Source: an uncultured Chloroflexota bacterium
Lineage (GTDB): Bacteria; Chloroflexota; Dehalococcoidia; Lucifugimonadales; UBA826
Direction of reading: 5' to 3'
Assembly (NCBI GenBank): GCA_913045625.1
Contig: CAJWPE010000006.1
Coordinates: 1 to 44,074 of the forward strand
DNA: 44,074 nt
Positions 1 through 9,407 of this stretch are shown piece after piece (positions within the stretch are counted from its first letter, which is position 1; each line of letters opens with the position of its first letter). Under the pieces are notes generated by a model that was given only the letters and a program-made list of their open reading frames with translations, was not told the origin of the DNA and made no database searches. Both the position numbers and the translations under genes were made by a program.

Positions 1-4
1 AAAT

Positions 5-199
5 ATGTGGATAGAATATAAAACAGCCAAAAATTTACAAGTAGCAGAAATGTGGAAAAACACTTTTGAAGCAGAAGGACTTGCTACTAAAATTCTTCCA
101 TATGGTGAAATCACCTCCTGGGGAGAAAGAGTAGAGTTTAAAATCTATGTCCCTAAAGGTAGAGAACACGTTGCCGACGAAATTTTAAGGAAATTATAA
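5..199 (+). CDS. DUF2007-like small protein
   Basis: A 64-residue reading frame ends one base before the nuoL start. The layout (a residue pair near the N-terminus, an amphipathic helix with AEMWKNTFEAEGLATKI, then a short beta segment FKIYVP and a terminal helix) resembles the small DUF2007 / putative signal-transducing proteins, in which a helix is followed by a V-Y-V-P strand and an R-A-x-E-x-L helix. No signal peptide, membrane segment or metal site is visible. The ATG is only four bases from the window edge, so the ribosome binding site cannot be checked and an upstream start is possible. It is translationally coupled to nuoL, but a role in complex I is only suggested by position. Confidence 0.6.
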   Translation: MWIEYKTAKNLQVAEMWKNTFEAEGLATKILPYGEITSWGERVEFKIYVPKGREHVADEILRKL

Positions 200-2272
200 A
201 TGGTTACTGAACAATTAATCTGGATGATTTTTATTCTTCCCTTAATTTCATTTTTAATTTGCAGTCTGATAATTAGACAATTATTCAATAATCGATCTAT
301 ATTTGCAGGCTACACAGCAATTCTTTTAATAGGATTTTCGTTTCTTATTTCTATTCTTGCTTTCTATGAAGTAATTATTAACCACAAACAAATTTCTACT
401 TCATCTATAGAATGGCTCACAATTGGGCAATTTTCACTCTCAATTGGACTATTACTAGACCCTCTAACAATAGTAATGCTCACAGTTGTCACTGGAGTAA
501 GTTTGATGGTTCAAGTTTACTCATTGGGGTACATGAAAAGTGAAGCTCAAGACTCTAATCATTCAGAAGATCCAGCTGAATTAGGTCAACCTGTTTTAGC
601 TAGATACTTTTCTTACATGTCATTATTTACAGCTTCCATGTTGGGATTAATACTGGCATCAAATATTATTCAATTGTTTATTTTTTGGGAATTAGTTGGA
701 TTATGTTCTTATCTGTTAATCGGATTTTGGTTTCACAAACCCGCTGCTGCAAATGCTGCAAAAAAAGCTTTTTTAGTTACTAGATTAGGAGATTTTGGAT
801 TTTTATTGGGAATAATGTACTTGTTTTCTCATCAACATTTATTCCCATCCGATTCAAACCCTTTAGATATAATCACGATTAATACTTATGTTCCACTGTT
901 AGTGAATACAGGATTAATTAGTTTAACTGCCATCACATTAATTTCTCTTGGAATATTTTTTGGAGCTATGGGTAAATCTGGACAATTTCCTCTTCACACT
1001 TGGTTGCCTGACGCTATGGAAGGCCCTACACCTGTTAGTGCTTTAATACATGCCGCTACGATGGTGGCAGCCGGAGTGTTTCTTGTAGCAAGATTTTTCC
1101 CGATTTTCGAGATTTCAGAATTTACTATGACGACCGTTTCTTTAATAGGAGCAATTACAGCTATTTTCGCTGCAACAATGGGATTAGTTGCCAACGACAT
1201 TAAAAGGGTTTTGGCATATTCTACAGTTAGTCAGTTAGGTTATATGATGCTGGCATTAGGCTCAGGAGCCTATGGTGCAGCAATTTTCCATTTATTTACT
1301 CACGCATTCTTCAAAGCACTACTTTTCTTAGGATCAGGTAGTGTAAATCATGCAACTGGAACTTTTGATATGCGTTTTATGGGTGGTCTCAGAAAAGTGA
1401 TGCCAATCACATATGCAACATTTTTAATAGGCGGATTAAGTCTAGCAGGAATCCCTCCATTTTCTGGCTTTTGGAGTAAAGACGAAATATTATTAAACGT
1501 ATTGAACCGTAGCACATATCTAAATAGTGATGGCCAAATTTGGCTTTCATTGATAAGTTTAATCACATTTGCATTGGCATTAGTCGCGGTATTCATGACT
1601 GCTTTCTATATGTTTCGAGCTCTATTTATGACATTTGAAGGAAAATTTAACGGTGGATCAGATGAAGATCCTAATGCACATGCACACGGTCCTGTTCACT
1701 TGTCAGAATCACCAAAAGTCATGACTATACCTATGATAATTCTAGCTTCAGTATCTATATTGGTAGGATTCTTTATCAATCCCCCATTTAAAATATTTGG
1801 AATTGAAAAACATTGGCTAGTTGAAACGTTACAACATGGAATAGTTTCATTACACACTGACTTTAATATTGCTTTAGCAGTAATATCAAGCATTATAGCC
1901 ATATCAGGAATAGTACTAGCAGCTTTAATGTACTTAAAAATTCCGATTATAAATAAACAAACAACTTTAATTTCACCCAACTTCTTCAGCAAAATTTTTA
2001 AACCAATAAATACTTTATTTTCTAGAAAATATTATTTAGATGAATTGTATGAAGATTTAATTGTTACTTCTATTTTTTATAAAAAAATAGCTAAATTTTT
2101 GAGTTGGTTTGATCAAAATGTAGTTGATTTTCTCATCAATTCCATTGGATGGAGTACTCGAAACATAGGTGCTCCAATAAAACAAATGCATAATGGTCAA
2201 ATTCAAATGTACGCAACTATTACGTCATTAGGCATATTAGTTATAACATTTTTCATCGTATTCGGAACTTAA
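200..2272 (+). CDS. nuoL: NADH-quinone oxidoreductase subunit L
   Basis: Large antiporter-like membrane subunit of respiratory complex I, which couples electron transfer to proton translocation in the cytoplasmic membrane. At 690 residues it is somewhat longer than the E. coli protein (613). It is almost wholly hydrophobic helices. Family motifs are clear: FWELVGLCSYLL with the key glutamate near residue 164, MGKSGQFPLHTWLPDAM with a lysine near 259, and NDIKRVLAYSTVSQLGYM. The C-terminal part after about residue 520 holds the charged stretch and last helices typical of NuoL. The ATG directly follows the stop of the upstream small gene, and nuoM starts 11 bases later, so the three nuo genes form one transcript. 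nuoA-K are not in the window and probably lie upstream. Confidence 0.97.
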   Translation: MVTEQLIWMIFILPLISFLICSLIIRQLFNNRSIFAGYTAILLIGFSFLISILAFYEVIINHKQISTSSIEWLTIGQFSLSIGLLLDPLTIVMLTVVTGVSLMVQVYSLGYMKSEAQDSNHSEDPAELGQPVLARYFSYMSLFTASMLGLILASNIIQLFIFWELVGLCSYLLIGFWFHKPAAANAAKKAFLVTRLGDFGFLLGIMYLFSHQHLFPSDSNPLDIITINTYVPLLVNTGLISLTAITLISLGIFFGAMGKSGQFPLHTWLPDAMEGPTPVSALIHAATMVAAGVFLVARFFPIFEISEFTMTTVSLIGAITAIFAATMGLVANDIKRVLAYSTVSQLGYMMLALGSGAYGAAIFHLFTHAFFKALLFLGSGSVNHATGTFDMRFMGGLRKVMPITYATFLIGGLSLAGIPPFSGFWSKDEILLNVLNRSTYLNSDGQIWLSLISLITFALALVAVFMTAFYMFRALFMTFEGKFNGGSDEDPNAHAHGPVHLSESPKVMTIPMIILASVSILVGFFINPPFKIFGIEKHWLVETLQHGIVSLHTDFNIALAVISSIIAISGIVLAALMYLKIPIINKQTTLISPNFFSKIFKPINTLFSRKYYLDELYEDLIVTSIFYKKIAKFLSWFDQNVVDFLINSIGWSTRNIGAPIKQMHNGQIQMYATITSLGILVITFFIVFGT

Positions 2273-2283
2273 TGGAGAAATAA

Positions 2284-3789
2284 GTGGTAGATCAATTTAA
2301 TTGGATTTTAACTATTGCAATATTTTTCCCAATAATTGGGGGAATATCGTTATTATTAATTCCTCAAAAAGAATATATTAAAATTTTTGCAATTTTATTT
2401 GGAACAATCGAATTTATTCTATGTTCTTATATTTTCTTATTCCAATTCACTAATGGAAGTGGTGCCCCTGTTTTAGTTGATTTAAACTCAACTTGGTTTC
2501 CAACCAATATATTTAACGTTCAGTATTTTTTGGGAGTGGATGGGATTAGTGCACCATTTGTCTTATTAACTGGTTTATTGGGATTAATCGCTATATTTGC
2601 ATCATGGAATCTATCAAACAATTATCGAATTCGTGAACATTTTATGTGGTTATTGATCTTACAAGGTGCCGTAGTAGGAGTATTCACATCATTAGACTTT
2701 TTTATGTTTTTTATTTTTTGGGAATTAGAACTAATTCCAATGTATTTTTTAATTTCGATTTGGGGATCAGGAAGAAAACATTACTCAGCTATGAAGTTCC
2801 TGATTTTCACTATATTGGGTAGTGCTTTTATGCTAGTAGGAGTTTTAGGAATTTATTTCTCTACAGATTCTTTCAACATGATTGAATTGCCTGAAAAACT
2901 TTCTACGGCAAAATTAATCATTCCAGCATCTATTCTTTTCTTACTAACAATTATCGGTTTTGCTGTTAAATTACCCGTATTCCCTCTCCACACATGGTTA
3001 CCTGATGCTCACACTGATGCTCCAACTGCTGCAAGTGTTATGTTAGCTGGAGTTTTATTGAAAATGGGCGGATACGGAATGCTACGAGTTTCAGCTTCTA
3101 TGTTCCCTAATGAATTACACCAATTTGCTTGGATTCTAGCGATATTAGGAACCATTAATATTATTTATGGCGCAGTGATTACAATCAGACAAACTGACCT
3201 GAAAAGATTGATTGCATACAGTAGCGTAAGTCACATGGGATTTGTACTACTCGGACTGTCAGCTGCATCTGGTGCGGGCGCTTCAATCGGAATCACAGGA
3301 GCATCAATGCAAATGTTCACTCACGGAACCATCACTGGATTACTGTTTCTATCAATAGGATTTATATATGATAGGACACATACTAGATACATCCCAGATT
3401 TAAGCGGATTAGTACAAAACACACCATTTCTTGCTACAGGGCTCATTATAGCCGGGCTAGCATCATTAGGATTACCTGCAACTAGTGGCTTCATAGCTGA
3501 AATCACTATTTTCTTAGGTGCTTTTCAAACTTGGCCTATATTTACTACAATTTCAGCATTTGGAGTAGTTTTAACTGCAGGATATGTTCTTTGGATGATT
3601 CAAAGATCTCTTTTTCAACATAGACTAGAAAAATTTAATACTTTAACAGACGCATCAATTGGAGAAATGTTTCCAATAATTGTATTAGTGATTTCAATTA
3701 TCGGAATAGGAATATTCCCATCAATTATTTCTGATATGTTCTCGCTCGGATTACAACCCATCATCTCAAATCTACAGGCAATCAATTAA
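2284..3789 (+). CDS. nuoM: NADH-quinone oxidoreductase subunit M
   Basis: Second antiporter-like proton-pumping subunit of complex I, 501 residues, the usual NuoM length. Visible motifs are FIFWELELIPMYFLI with the conserved glutamate near residue 147, KLPVFPLHTWLPDAHTDAPT, KMGGYGMLR with a conserved lysine, and DLKRLIAYSSVSHMGF. The start is GTG, with a GGAG ribosome binding site about five bases upstream. The stop overlaps the nuoN start by one base (TAATG), indicating translational coupling. Confidence 0.97.
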   Translation: MVDQFNWILTIAIFFPIIGGISLLLIPQKEYIKIFAILFGTIEFILCSYIFLFQFTNGSGAPVLVDLNSTWFPTNIFNVQYFLGVDGISAPFVLLTGLLGLIAIFASWNLSNNYRIREHFMWLLILQGAVVGVFTSLDFFMFFIFWELELIPMYFLISIWGSGRKHYSAMKFLIFTILGSAFMLVGVLGIYFSTDSFNMIELPEKLSTAKLIIPASILFLLTIIGFAVKLPVFPLHTWLPDAHTDAPTAASVMLAGVLLKMGGYGMLRVSASMFPNELHQFAWILAILGTINIIYGAVITIRQTDLKRLIAYSSVSHMGFVLLGLSAASGAGASIGITGASMQMFTHGTITGLLFLSIGFIYDRTHTRYIPDLSGLVQNTPFLATGLIIAGLASLGLPATSGFIAEITIFLGAFQTWPIFTTISAFGVVLTAGYVLWMIQRSLFQHRLEKFNTLTDASIGEMFPIIVLVISIIGIGIFPSIISDMFSLGLQPIISNLQAIN

Positions 3790-5276
3790 TGAATAGTTTT
3801 ATTACTACAGATGAATTATTACTTATAGCACCTGAAATCAGCATGGTGATTTTAGCTACATTAGTAATAATTGTAGATCTAGTTGTCAAAAACAAATCAA
3901 TTCTAAATTTTATAGCTTCATTCGGATTATTAGTTCCATTAGCCTTAAGTTTCAATTTATTGGACGGAACTTCTCAATATGCTTTTGCAAATGCCTTAAG
4001 AGTGGATTATTTTGGAGTATTTTTTAAAATCATCACCCTTATTGCTACACTGATTACTATATTAATTTCTGAAAAATATTCAAAGAAATTTGATGACTAT
4101 CAAGGTGAATATTATGCATTAATTTTAATTTCTGCTTCTGGAATGATGCTATTAGCATCTTCTGTAGAATTTATCACCATATACATTGCTCTTGAATTAT
4201 CAGCATTACCCTTAGCGGCTCTAATTACTTTTATTAGGATTAGAACTTCTGCAGAATCTGGTATCAAATTCATGATTTTAAGTGCATTAAGTTCGGCAAT
4301 TCTTTTGTACGGAATGGTTTTAGTTTATGGGTTTACCGGAACAACCTATATTGAAGATCTATCTCAGATTATTAATAGATCGCTTAGAGATTCTGAATTG
4401 ACTTTTGGTGGTGGGGCTCTTCTTTTAGGAATAATTTTAATTACATGTGGATTTGCTTTTAAAATCTCATCAGCACCTTTTCACATGTGGGCTCCCGATG
4501 TGTACGAGGGTGCACCCACTCCTATAACTGCTTTTCTTTCTGTTGCTAGTAAAGCTGCAGGATTTGCAGTAATTTTGCGAATTGTGTATTCGTCTTTTTC
4601 AAATGAACAAATTGGAATGGACTGGTCAATTCTTATAGCAACTCTAAGCGCAATTTCTATGACTTTAGGTAATTTGATTGCCATCCAACAAACAAATATC
4701 AAGCGTTTATTTGCCTACAGTACTATTGCTCAAGCTGGATATATTATGGTTGGTTTAGCCGCACTAAGCTCATTGAATGGAGGGGAAGACAATGCTGGTC
4801 CTGCAGGAGTGTTATTTTATTTATTTGGATATCTGCTAACTAACTTTGCAGCATTTACTGTCATTACAATTGTCTCAATAAATACAAATTCTGATTTAAT
4901 ATCCTCTTATTCAGGGTTACTAAAAAGATCTCGTCTACTTACATTAATCATGACTATATCCATGATTTCACTAATCGGATTACCTCCTTCTGTAGGTTTT
5001 ATGGCCAAAATATATATTTTTGGTTCTGCTATGGATACAGGGCTACAATGGCTTGCAATTTTTGGTGTCCTTAACAGTGTAATTTCTGCATTTTACTATC
5101 TAAAAATAGTCAAAATTATGTTAATAGATGAAAATGAGAATACAGAAAAAATTCAGTTAACTACTAATATGTCACTAGCTGGAATCAGTTGTGTTTTTGG
5201 TATCGTAATCTTGGGAATTTTCCCAGGATCAATAATTGAAGCAGCTCATAGAGCTGTAGAATCAATAATTTATTAA
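3789..5276 (+). CDS. nuoN: NADH-quinone oxidoreductase subunit N
   Basis: Third antiporter-like membrane subunit of complex I, 495 residues. Recognised by YIALELSALPLAAL (conserved glutamate), the loop KISSAPFHMWAPDVYEGAPTP, and NIKRLFAYSTIAQAGYIMVG. Around a dozen hydrophobic helices are evident. It closes the L-M-N order typical of nuo operons. NAD kinase follows after only two bases, so the transcript most likely continues into NAD metabolism genes. Confidence 0.97.
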   Translation: MNSFITTDELLLIAPEISMVILATLVIIVDLVVKNKSILNFIASFGLLVPLALSFNLLDGTSQYAFANALRVDYFGVFFKIITLIATLITILISEKYSKKFDDYQGEYYALILISASGMMLLASSVEFITIYIALELSALPLAALITFIRIRTSAESGIKFMILSALSSAILLYGMVLVYGFTGTTYIEDLSQIINRSLRDSELTFGGGALLLGIILITCGFAFKISSAPFHMWAPDVYEGAPTPITAFLSVASKAAGFAVILRIVYSSFSNEQIGMDWSILIATLSAISMTLGNLIAIQQTNIKRLFAYSTIAQAGYIMVGLAALSSLNGGEDNAGPAGVLFYLFGYLLTNFAAFTVITIVSINTNSDLISSYSGLLKRSRLLTLIMTISMISLIGLPPSVGFMAKIYIFGSAMDTGLQWLAIFGVLNSVISAFYYLKIVKIMLIDENENTEKIQLTTNMSLAGISCVFGIVILGIFPGSIIEAAHRAVESIIY

Positions 5277-5278
5277 TA

Positions 5279-6163
5279 ATGGTAAATACTGAAAAAAATC
5301 TAATAGGATTCGTTCATAACCCAAAAGTTCCTGGCGCACTAAACTTAATAAAATCTTTAATAACTAAGTTGAATTTAACAAATACTTGGGTAAGTTCAGC
5401 AGGAGAAATTCAAGAATTTGAGAATGAGCTTTCTAATACTCACTCAGTAGTAATTGTTGGTGGAGATGGAACTATATTAAGAGCTATAAGGGTTTTAAAT
5501 AAGTTTAATGTCCCAGTAATAGGTATCAAAATGGGTAAAATTGGATTTATGGCAGAATTAACTCCTGAAAATTCTTTCGAACTTCTTCCTAAATTTTTAG
5601 ATAGTAGATTAATAAATCAAAACCTAATTCGAATTGAAAAAAGAATGATGCTTGAAGCTAATATTATTAAATCTAATTCTACAGATTCAAGATTAACATT
5701 ACATGCCTTAAACGAAATTAGCGTGGGAAACAGTAAGGTGTCTCGTTTAGTAGAATTAGAAACTGCTGTTAATCATATCCATTTAACAAATTTCCGAGCT
5801 GACGCTGTAATAATTTCAACAGCCACTGGAAGTACAGGATATGCTTTATCTGCAGGTGGGCCAATTATTTTTCCTGAAGCAGAAATGATTCTTCTTCAAC
5901 CTGTTGCAGCCCACACAGGATTAAGAGATGGTTTAATACTTGATCCCAAAACTATAATTGAATTAAAACCATCCTTAGATTATGAAGCTTCAATCAGTGC
6001 AGATGGGTTTGAAGACACAATATTAAACCCTGGTGAAAAAATTTTAATTACTAAAAGTCCAAATAGTGCCCTATTTCTTCGAGCACACCAACCGGATTTT
6101 TTTTATGAAGCTCTTAATATGCGCTTGGGGTTGGCATACAGAACCCAAAGACCAGAAGAATAA
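5279..6163 (+). CDS. nadK: NAD kinase
   Basis: Cytosolic ATP/polyphosphate-dependent kinase making NADP from NAD. The 294 residues show the GGDGT motif at about 61-65 (nucleotide binding and catalytic Asp), the ALNEISVG segment, and the glycine-rich TATGSTGYALSAGGP motif near residue 181, all diagnostic of the family. The gene begins two bases after nuoN. A Nudix hydrolase starts three bases after its stop. The nuoLMN-nadK-Nudix order places NAD(H) use, phosphorylation and ADP-ribose clean-up on one transcript. Confidence 0.96.
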   Translation: MVNTEKNLIGFVHNPKVPGALNLIKSLITKLNLTNTWVSSAGEIQEFENELSNTHSVVIVGGDGTILRAIRVLNKFNVPVIGIKMGKIGFMAELTPENSFELLPKFLDSRLINQNLIRIEKRMMLEANIIKSNSTDSRLTLHALNEISVGNSKVSRLVELETAVNHIHLTNFRADAVIISTATGSTGYALSAGGPIIFPEAEMILLQPVAAHTGLRDGLILDPKTIIELKPSLDYEASISADGFEDTILNPGEKILITKSPNSALFLRAHQPDFFYEALNMRLGLAYRTQRPEE

Positions 6164-6166
6164 ATT

Positions 6167-6706
6167 ATGGATGATACTTCAAATAAAATTATTTCTACAG
6201 AACATCACTTTCAAGGTAAAGTGTTTAATGTCAGAACTGACCGTGTGTTACTTGATATAGGATTTGAAACTAATATAGATATTGTTGAACATAAACCAGC
6301 AGTGAGTATTGTACCAATCGATGAAAATGACAGAATAGTTATGGTGCGACAATATCGACATCCTTCATCAAGAAATTTACTCGAAATACCCGCTGGCATT
6401 ATAGAAGATGGGGAAAAACCAGAAAAAACTGCATTAAGAGAATTGCAAGAAGAAACTGGATACACAGCTAGAAATTTAAGATTAATGACGGGATTTTGGT
6501 CAAGTCCTGGTTTTACAAACGAATACATGTACGCTTACATAGCAAAAGATCTTCTAGAAAGTAAATTACCTCAAGATGAAGATGAAGATATCTCTATTGA
6601 AAAAATTCCTTTAGATCAATTAGAAAGACTCATAAAATTTGGCGAAATAGAAGATGCAAAAAGTATTGCATGTATTTTAATGGCAAAGTTTTTATTCAAT
6701 AAATAA
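6167..6706 (+). CDS. Nudix hydrolase, ADP-ribose pyrophosphatase-like
   Basis: 179-residue protein with a perfect Nudix box from Gly77 to Tyr99 (G-x5-E-x7-REL-x-EE-x-GY). Just before it lies VRQYRHPSSRNLLEIPAG, the arrangement of bacterial ADP-ribose pyrophosphatases (NudF/YqkG type), in which R-Q-Y-R and E-x-P-A-G surround the substrate. It probably hydrolyses ADP-ribose to AMP and ribose 5-phosphate in the cytosol. Substrate identity is inferred from these motifs and from the neighbouring NAD kinase; another nucleotide-sugar substrate is possible. It is the sixth gene of the nuo-linked run. Confidence 0.93.
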   Translation: MDDTSNKIISTEHHFQGKVFNVRTDRVLLDIGFETNIDIVEHKPAVSIVPIDENDRIVMVRQYRHPSSRNLLEIPAGIIEDGEKPEKTALRELQEETGYTARNLRLMTGFWSSPGFTNEYMYAYIAKDLLESKLPQDEDEDISIEKIPLDQLERLIKFGEIEDAKSIACILMAKFLFNK

Positions 6707-6725
6707 TTAAAATGAGAGGTGTTTT

Positions 6726-8105
6726 ATGTCTTTAGAAGATTTGTTTAATCAAGTCGATAGCCTTAAAGAAGAAATAATTCAATTAGAGCAAGATCTAATC
6801 AAAATACCTTCAGTAAACACTGGATTTATGCCTACAGGTAATGAAACAGAAGTTTGCAATTTTATTCAAAAATGGTTAAATCAATTCAATATTCAATCCG
6901 AGATTTTATCTTTAGATCCTAATAGAGGTAATTTAATTGCAACATTACCGGGCAGTTCAAATATGCTTGGGCTACTATTCATGTCTCATCTAGATGTGGT
7001 CCCAGTAGAAGATGAAACCAAATGGGATTTCTCACCTTTTGGAGGTGAAATTTACAATGACAGAATTTATGGACGAGGAGCAACTGACTGCAAAGGTTTA
7101 TTAACCTGTCAACTAATGGCCTTTAGAATTCTTAAACAAAATAACATAGAACTAAATGACGGATTATCCTTAATTTCTGGTGCTGATGAAGAGCATGGAG
7201 GAAGATATGGGTTTGAGTGGTTAGCAAAAAACTACCCTGAAAAACTCAATGCTCCTTATGCTATAAATGAAGGTGGCGGTACTCCTATTGATTCAGCTGG
7301 AGCATTAAATTACATGTTGGGAGTAGGAGAAAAAGGCCGCCTACAAGTTGAATTTACAATTAAAGGATCTAGTGCACACGCTTCTGTACCTTGGCAGGGA
7401 AATAATGCATTGTATTCCCTTTCTAAATTACTATCTAATATCGAAAAATATGATGCTGAAAGAGATACTAGTACTAGTCTTTTTGAACATTTATCATCAT
7501 TTGCAATTGAACATAAGCCAGATCAATCCAATATTGACGAAATTATTGAAGAACAATTAATAGAAAATCCTAGATTTTCATCAATTTTAAAAGCACTATC
7601 AAGAATGACTATTACTCCGACTATGGTGAATGGAGGAATCAAATCTAACAGTGTTCCAGAAACCATTTCATTAACATGCGATGTACGTACATTACCTCAT
7701 CAATCAGACGAATATCTTTCTAAAGAGATCGATAATATTATTAAAAATATTCCTAATATCTCATATGAAATTGATTATATGGCAGTTCCTAATTCTTCAA
7801 ATTTCGAAACTAATTTAACAGACGCTATATCTAAAGCCACAAAAAATGCTCTTAAAAGAGATGATATTAACGTAATCCCGTATATTTCAACTGGTTTTAC
7901 AGATTCCAGATTTACCAGAGAACTAGGAGTAACAACTTATGGATACAGTGGAACAGATCCATCTGATGATCCTATGTTAGGTAATGCTCACGGAACAAAT
8001 GAATCTATAGGTATTAACAGCTTAATTTCTGGCACAAAAATAATGCTTCAAGTAGCTATTGAACTTTTATGTGACCAAAATCAATTAAACACTATATCTA
8101 GCTAA
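6726..8105 (+). CDS. M20-family metallopeptidase / deacylase
   Basis: 459-residue zinc hydrolase of the M20/ArgE/DapE/CPG2 superfamily. Metal-binding and catalytic motifs are readable: SHLDVVP with His88 and catalytic Asp90, RGATDCKG with bridging Asp121, the catalytic Glu pair in GADEEHGG (155-156), and a C-terminal GNAHGTNES histidine. The middle section carries the dimerisation/lid domain. The family includes dipeptidases, aminoacylases and carboxypeptidases; the exact substrate cannot be read. A good ribosome binding site (GAGAGGTG) precedes the ATG. The 20-base gap after the Nudix gene allows co-transcription. Confidence 0.92.
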   Translation: MSLEDLFNQVDSLKEEIIQLEQDLIKIPSVNTGFMPTGNETEVCNFIQKWLNQFNIQSEILSLDPNRGNLIATLPGSSNMLGLLFMSHLDVVPVEDETKWDFSPFGGEIYNDRIYGRGATDCKGLLTCQLMAFRILKQNNIELNDGLSLISGADEEHGGRYGFEWLAKNYPEKLNAPYAINEGGGTPIDSAGALNYMLGVGEKGRLQVEFTIKGSSAHASVPWQGNNALYSLSKLLSNIEKYDAERDTSTSLFEHLSSFAIEHKPDQSNIDEIIEEQLIENPRFSSILKALSRMTITPTMVNGGIKSNSVPETISLTCDVRTLPHQSDEYLSKEIDNIIKNIPNISYEIDYMAVPNSSNFETNLTDAISKATKNALKRDDINVIPYISTGFTDSRFTRELGVTTYGYSGTDPSDDPMLGNAHGTNESIGINSLISGTKIMLQVAIELLCDQNQLNTISS

Positions 8106-8172
8106 ATCGACAAAACCAATTGGATTATGTTGTATAAAGTGGTAAACTCAACCAAAACTACTTGAGTATTAC

Positions 8173-9042
8173 ATGTCTGGATTAATAAAGTTAGAAGATT
8201 CAAAAACCAAATTACCAACTATGGTTGTAGCTTTTGCAGGTTGGCCTGACGCAGCTGAAGCAGCAACTAGGGCTGTCCGATACATGGTCCGTAAATTAAC
8301 AGGAACCAAGATTGCAGAGATTGACCCTGAAGAATACTACGACTTTACTGTTAATCGACCTCAAACAAGGATGAATAGAAAAAAAGAAAGAATCCTGAAA
8401 TGGCCTTCAAATGAATTTTACCAATTTATTCCAGAAGATGATCCCGATAACAATCTTCTTTTGTACGTAGGAACAGAACCAAATCTCAAATGGCGTACAT
8501 TTTCTAATACTGTTTTAAGTGTCGCACAAGAACATCAAGTAGAATTAATTATTTCTCTAGGATCTCTTTTAGATGCCGTACCTCATACAAGAGACATAAG
8601 AATTTCTGGTCGTGCTAGCAATAAAGAATTGAACAAAAAAGCTAGATGGTTAGGAATTAAAAGTTCAGGATACCAAGGTCCTACTGGGATACACACAATT
8701 TTCTCTGAAGAATGCAACAAATTAGGAATTCCTCATGCTAATATTTGGAGCCATTGTCCTCATTATGTTCAAACATCTCCTAACCCATTAGCTAGTTACG
8801 CCCTTATAGAAAGATTGAAAAGTTTAGTAGATGTAAACATAGACATGAGAGAATTGAGTATAGCATCTGAAATTTTTCAAGAAGAAATTTCCACAGCCAT
8901 TTCAAAACAACCGGACGTCAAATCATACGTTTCTAAGTTAGAAGCAAAATATGATGAAAACGTAATATCGATCCCTGACATGCCTACAGGAACTGATATG
9001 GTAAAGGAAATTGAAGATTTTTTACGTAGTCAGTCCAGCTAA
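8173..9042 (+). CDS. PAC2-family protein
   Basis: 289-residue cytosolic protein of the PAC2 (proteasome assembly chaperone 2) / DUF75 fold. Characteristic parts are VVAFAGWPDAAEAATRAV near the N-terminus, the central strand-loop LIISLGSLLDAVPHTRDI, and SGYQGPTGIHTIF followed by SHCPHYVQTSPNPLAS. Bacterial PAC2 proteins are common in actinobacteria and Chloroflexota, and no activity is firmly assigned. No proteasome gene is in this window. The upstream 67 bases contain a 6-bp inverted repeat (ACTCAA/TTGAGT) and no strong ribosome binding site. Confidence 0.88.
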   Translation: MSGLIKLEDSKTKLPTMVVAFAGWPDAAEAATRAVRYMVRKLTGTKIAEIDPEEYYDFTVNRPQTRMNRKKERILKWPSNEFYQFIPEDDPDNNLLLYVGTEPNLKWRTFSNTVLSVAQEHQVELIISLGSLLDAVPHTRDIRISGRASNKELNKKARWLGIKSSGYQGPTGIHTIFSEECNKLGIPHANIWSHCPHYVQTSPNPLASYALIERLKSLVDVNIDMRELSIASEIFQEEISTAISKQPDVKSYVSKLEAKYDENVISIPDMPTGTDMVKEIEDFLRSQSS

Positions 9043-9053
9043 CATTTTTTTCA

Positions 9054-9407
9054 TTGAGCTATCAAAGTGAAATAAGTCCTGATTATTATCAAGGTCTATT
9101 TACTCAATGGACAAGCAATCAAAATTTTCTTCCTGATTTCCCCCACCTACAATCAGAACAACTAGTAGCCTTACATTTCATTATGATGGCATTTGAAGAA
9201 GATGTAGAATATACAGAACGACAAATAGATGATGGAATTATAGATAGAAATATTTTTTCTATAGACCACATTCAAATAAGAGTATTTTTAGTCAAATTTG
9301 GATTCTTGAACAAACTATTTAATCATGAAAAACAAATTTACCAGCTGTCACATAAATTTTTACAATACGCAAATTGGAACCCTTTAATACCAGGAATCAG
9401 AAATTGA
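9054..9407 (+). CDS. Small protein, DUF2087-like winged helix
   Basis: 117-residue protein with a TTG start 12 bases after the PAC2 stop. The central segment (EYTERQIDDGI, then HIQIRVFLVKFGFLNK and a charged YQLS turn) follows the layout of DUF2087 proteins, where Y-[ST]-E-x-E-[IV] is followed by R-x-x-L-V-x-x-G-x-L and a wing. That suggests a small helix-turn-helix-like protein, but the similarity is weak and by eye. Its stop overlaps the probable start of the next gene (TTGA), so the two are likely co-translated. Confidence 0.6.
   Translation: MSYQSEISPDYYQGLFTQWTSNQNFLPDFPHLQSEQLVALHFIMMAFEEDVEYTERQIDDGIIDRNIFSIDHIQIRVFLVKFGFLNKLFNHEKQIYQLSHKFLQYANWNPLIPGIRN

Noticed and set aside
8107-8138. 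Possible promoter TCGACA ... TATAAA before the PAC2 gene
   Set aside because: The spacer is 20 bases and no alternative -10 is convincing; not strong enough to list.
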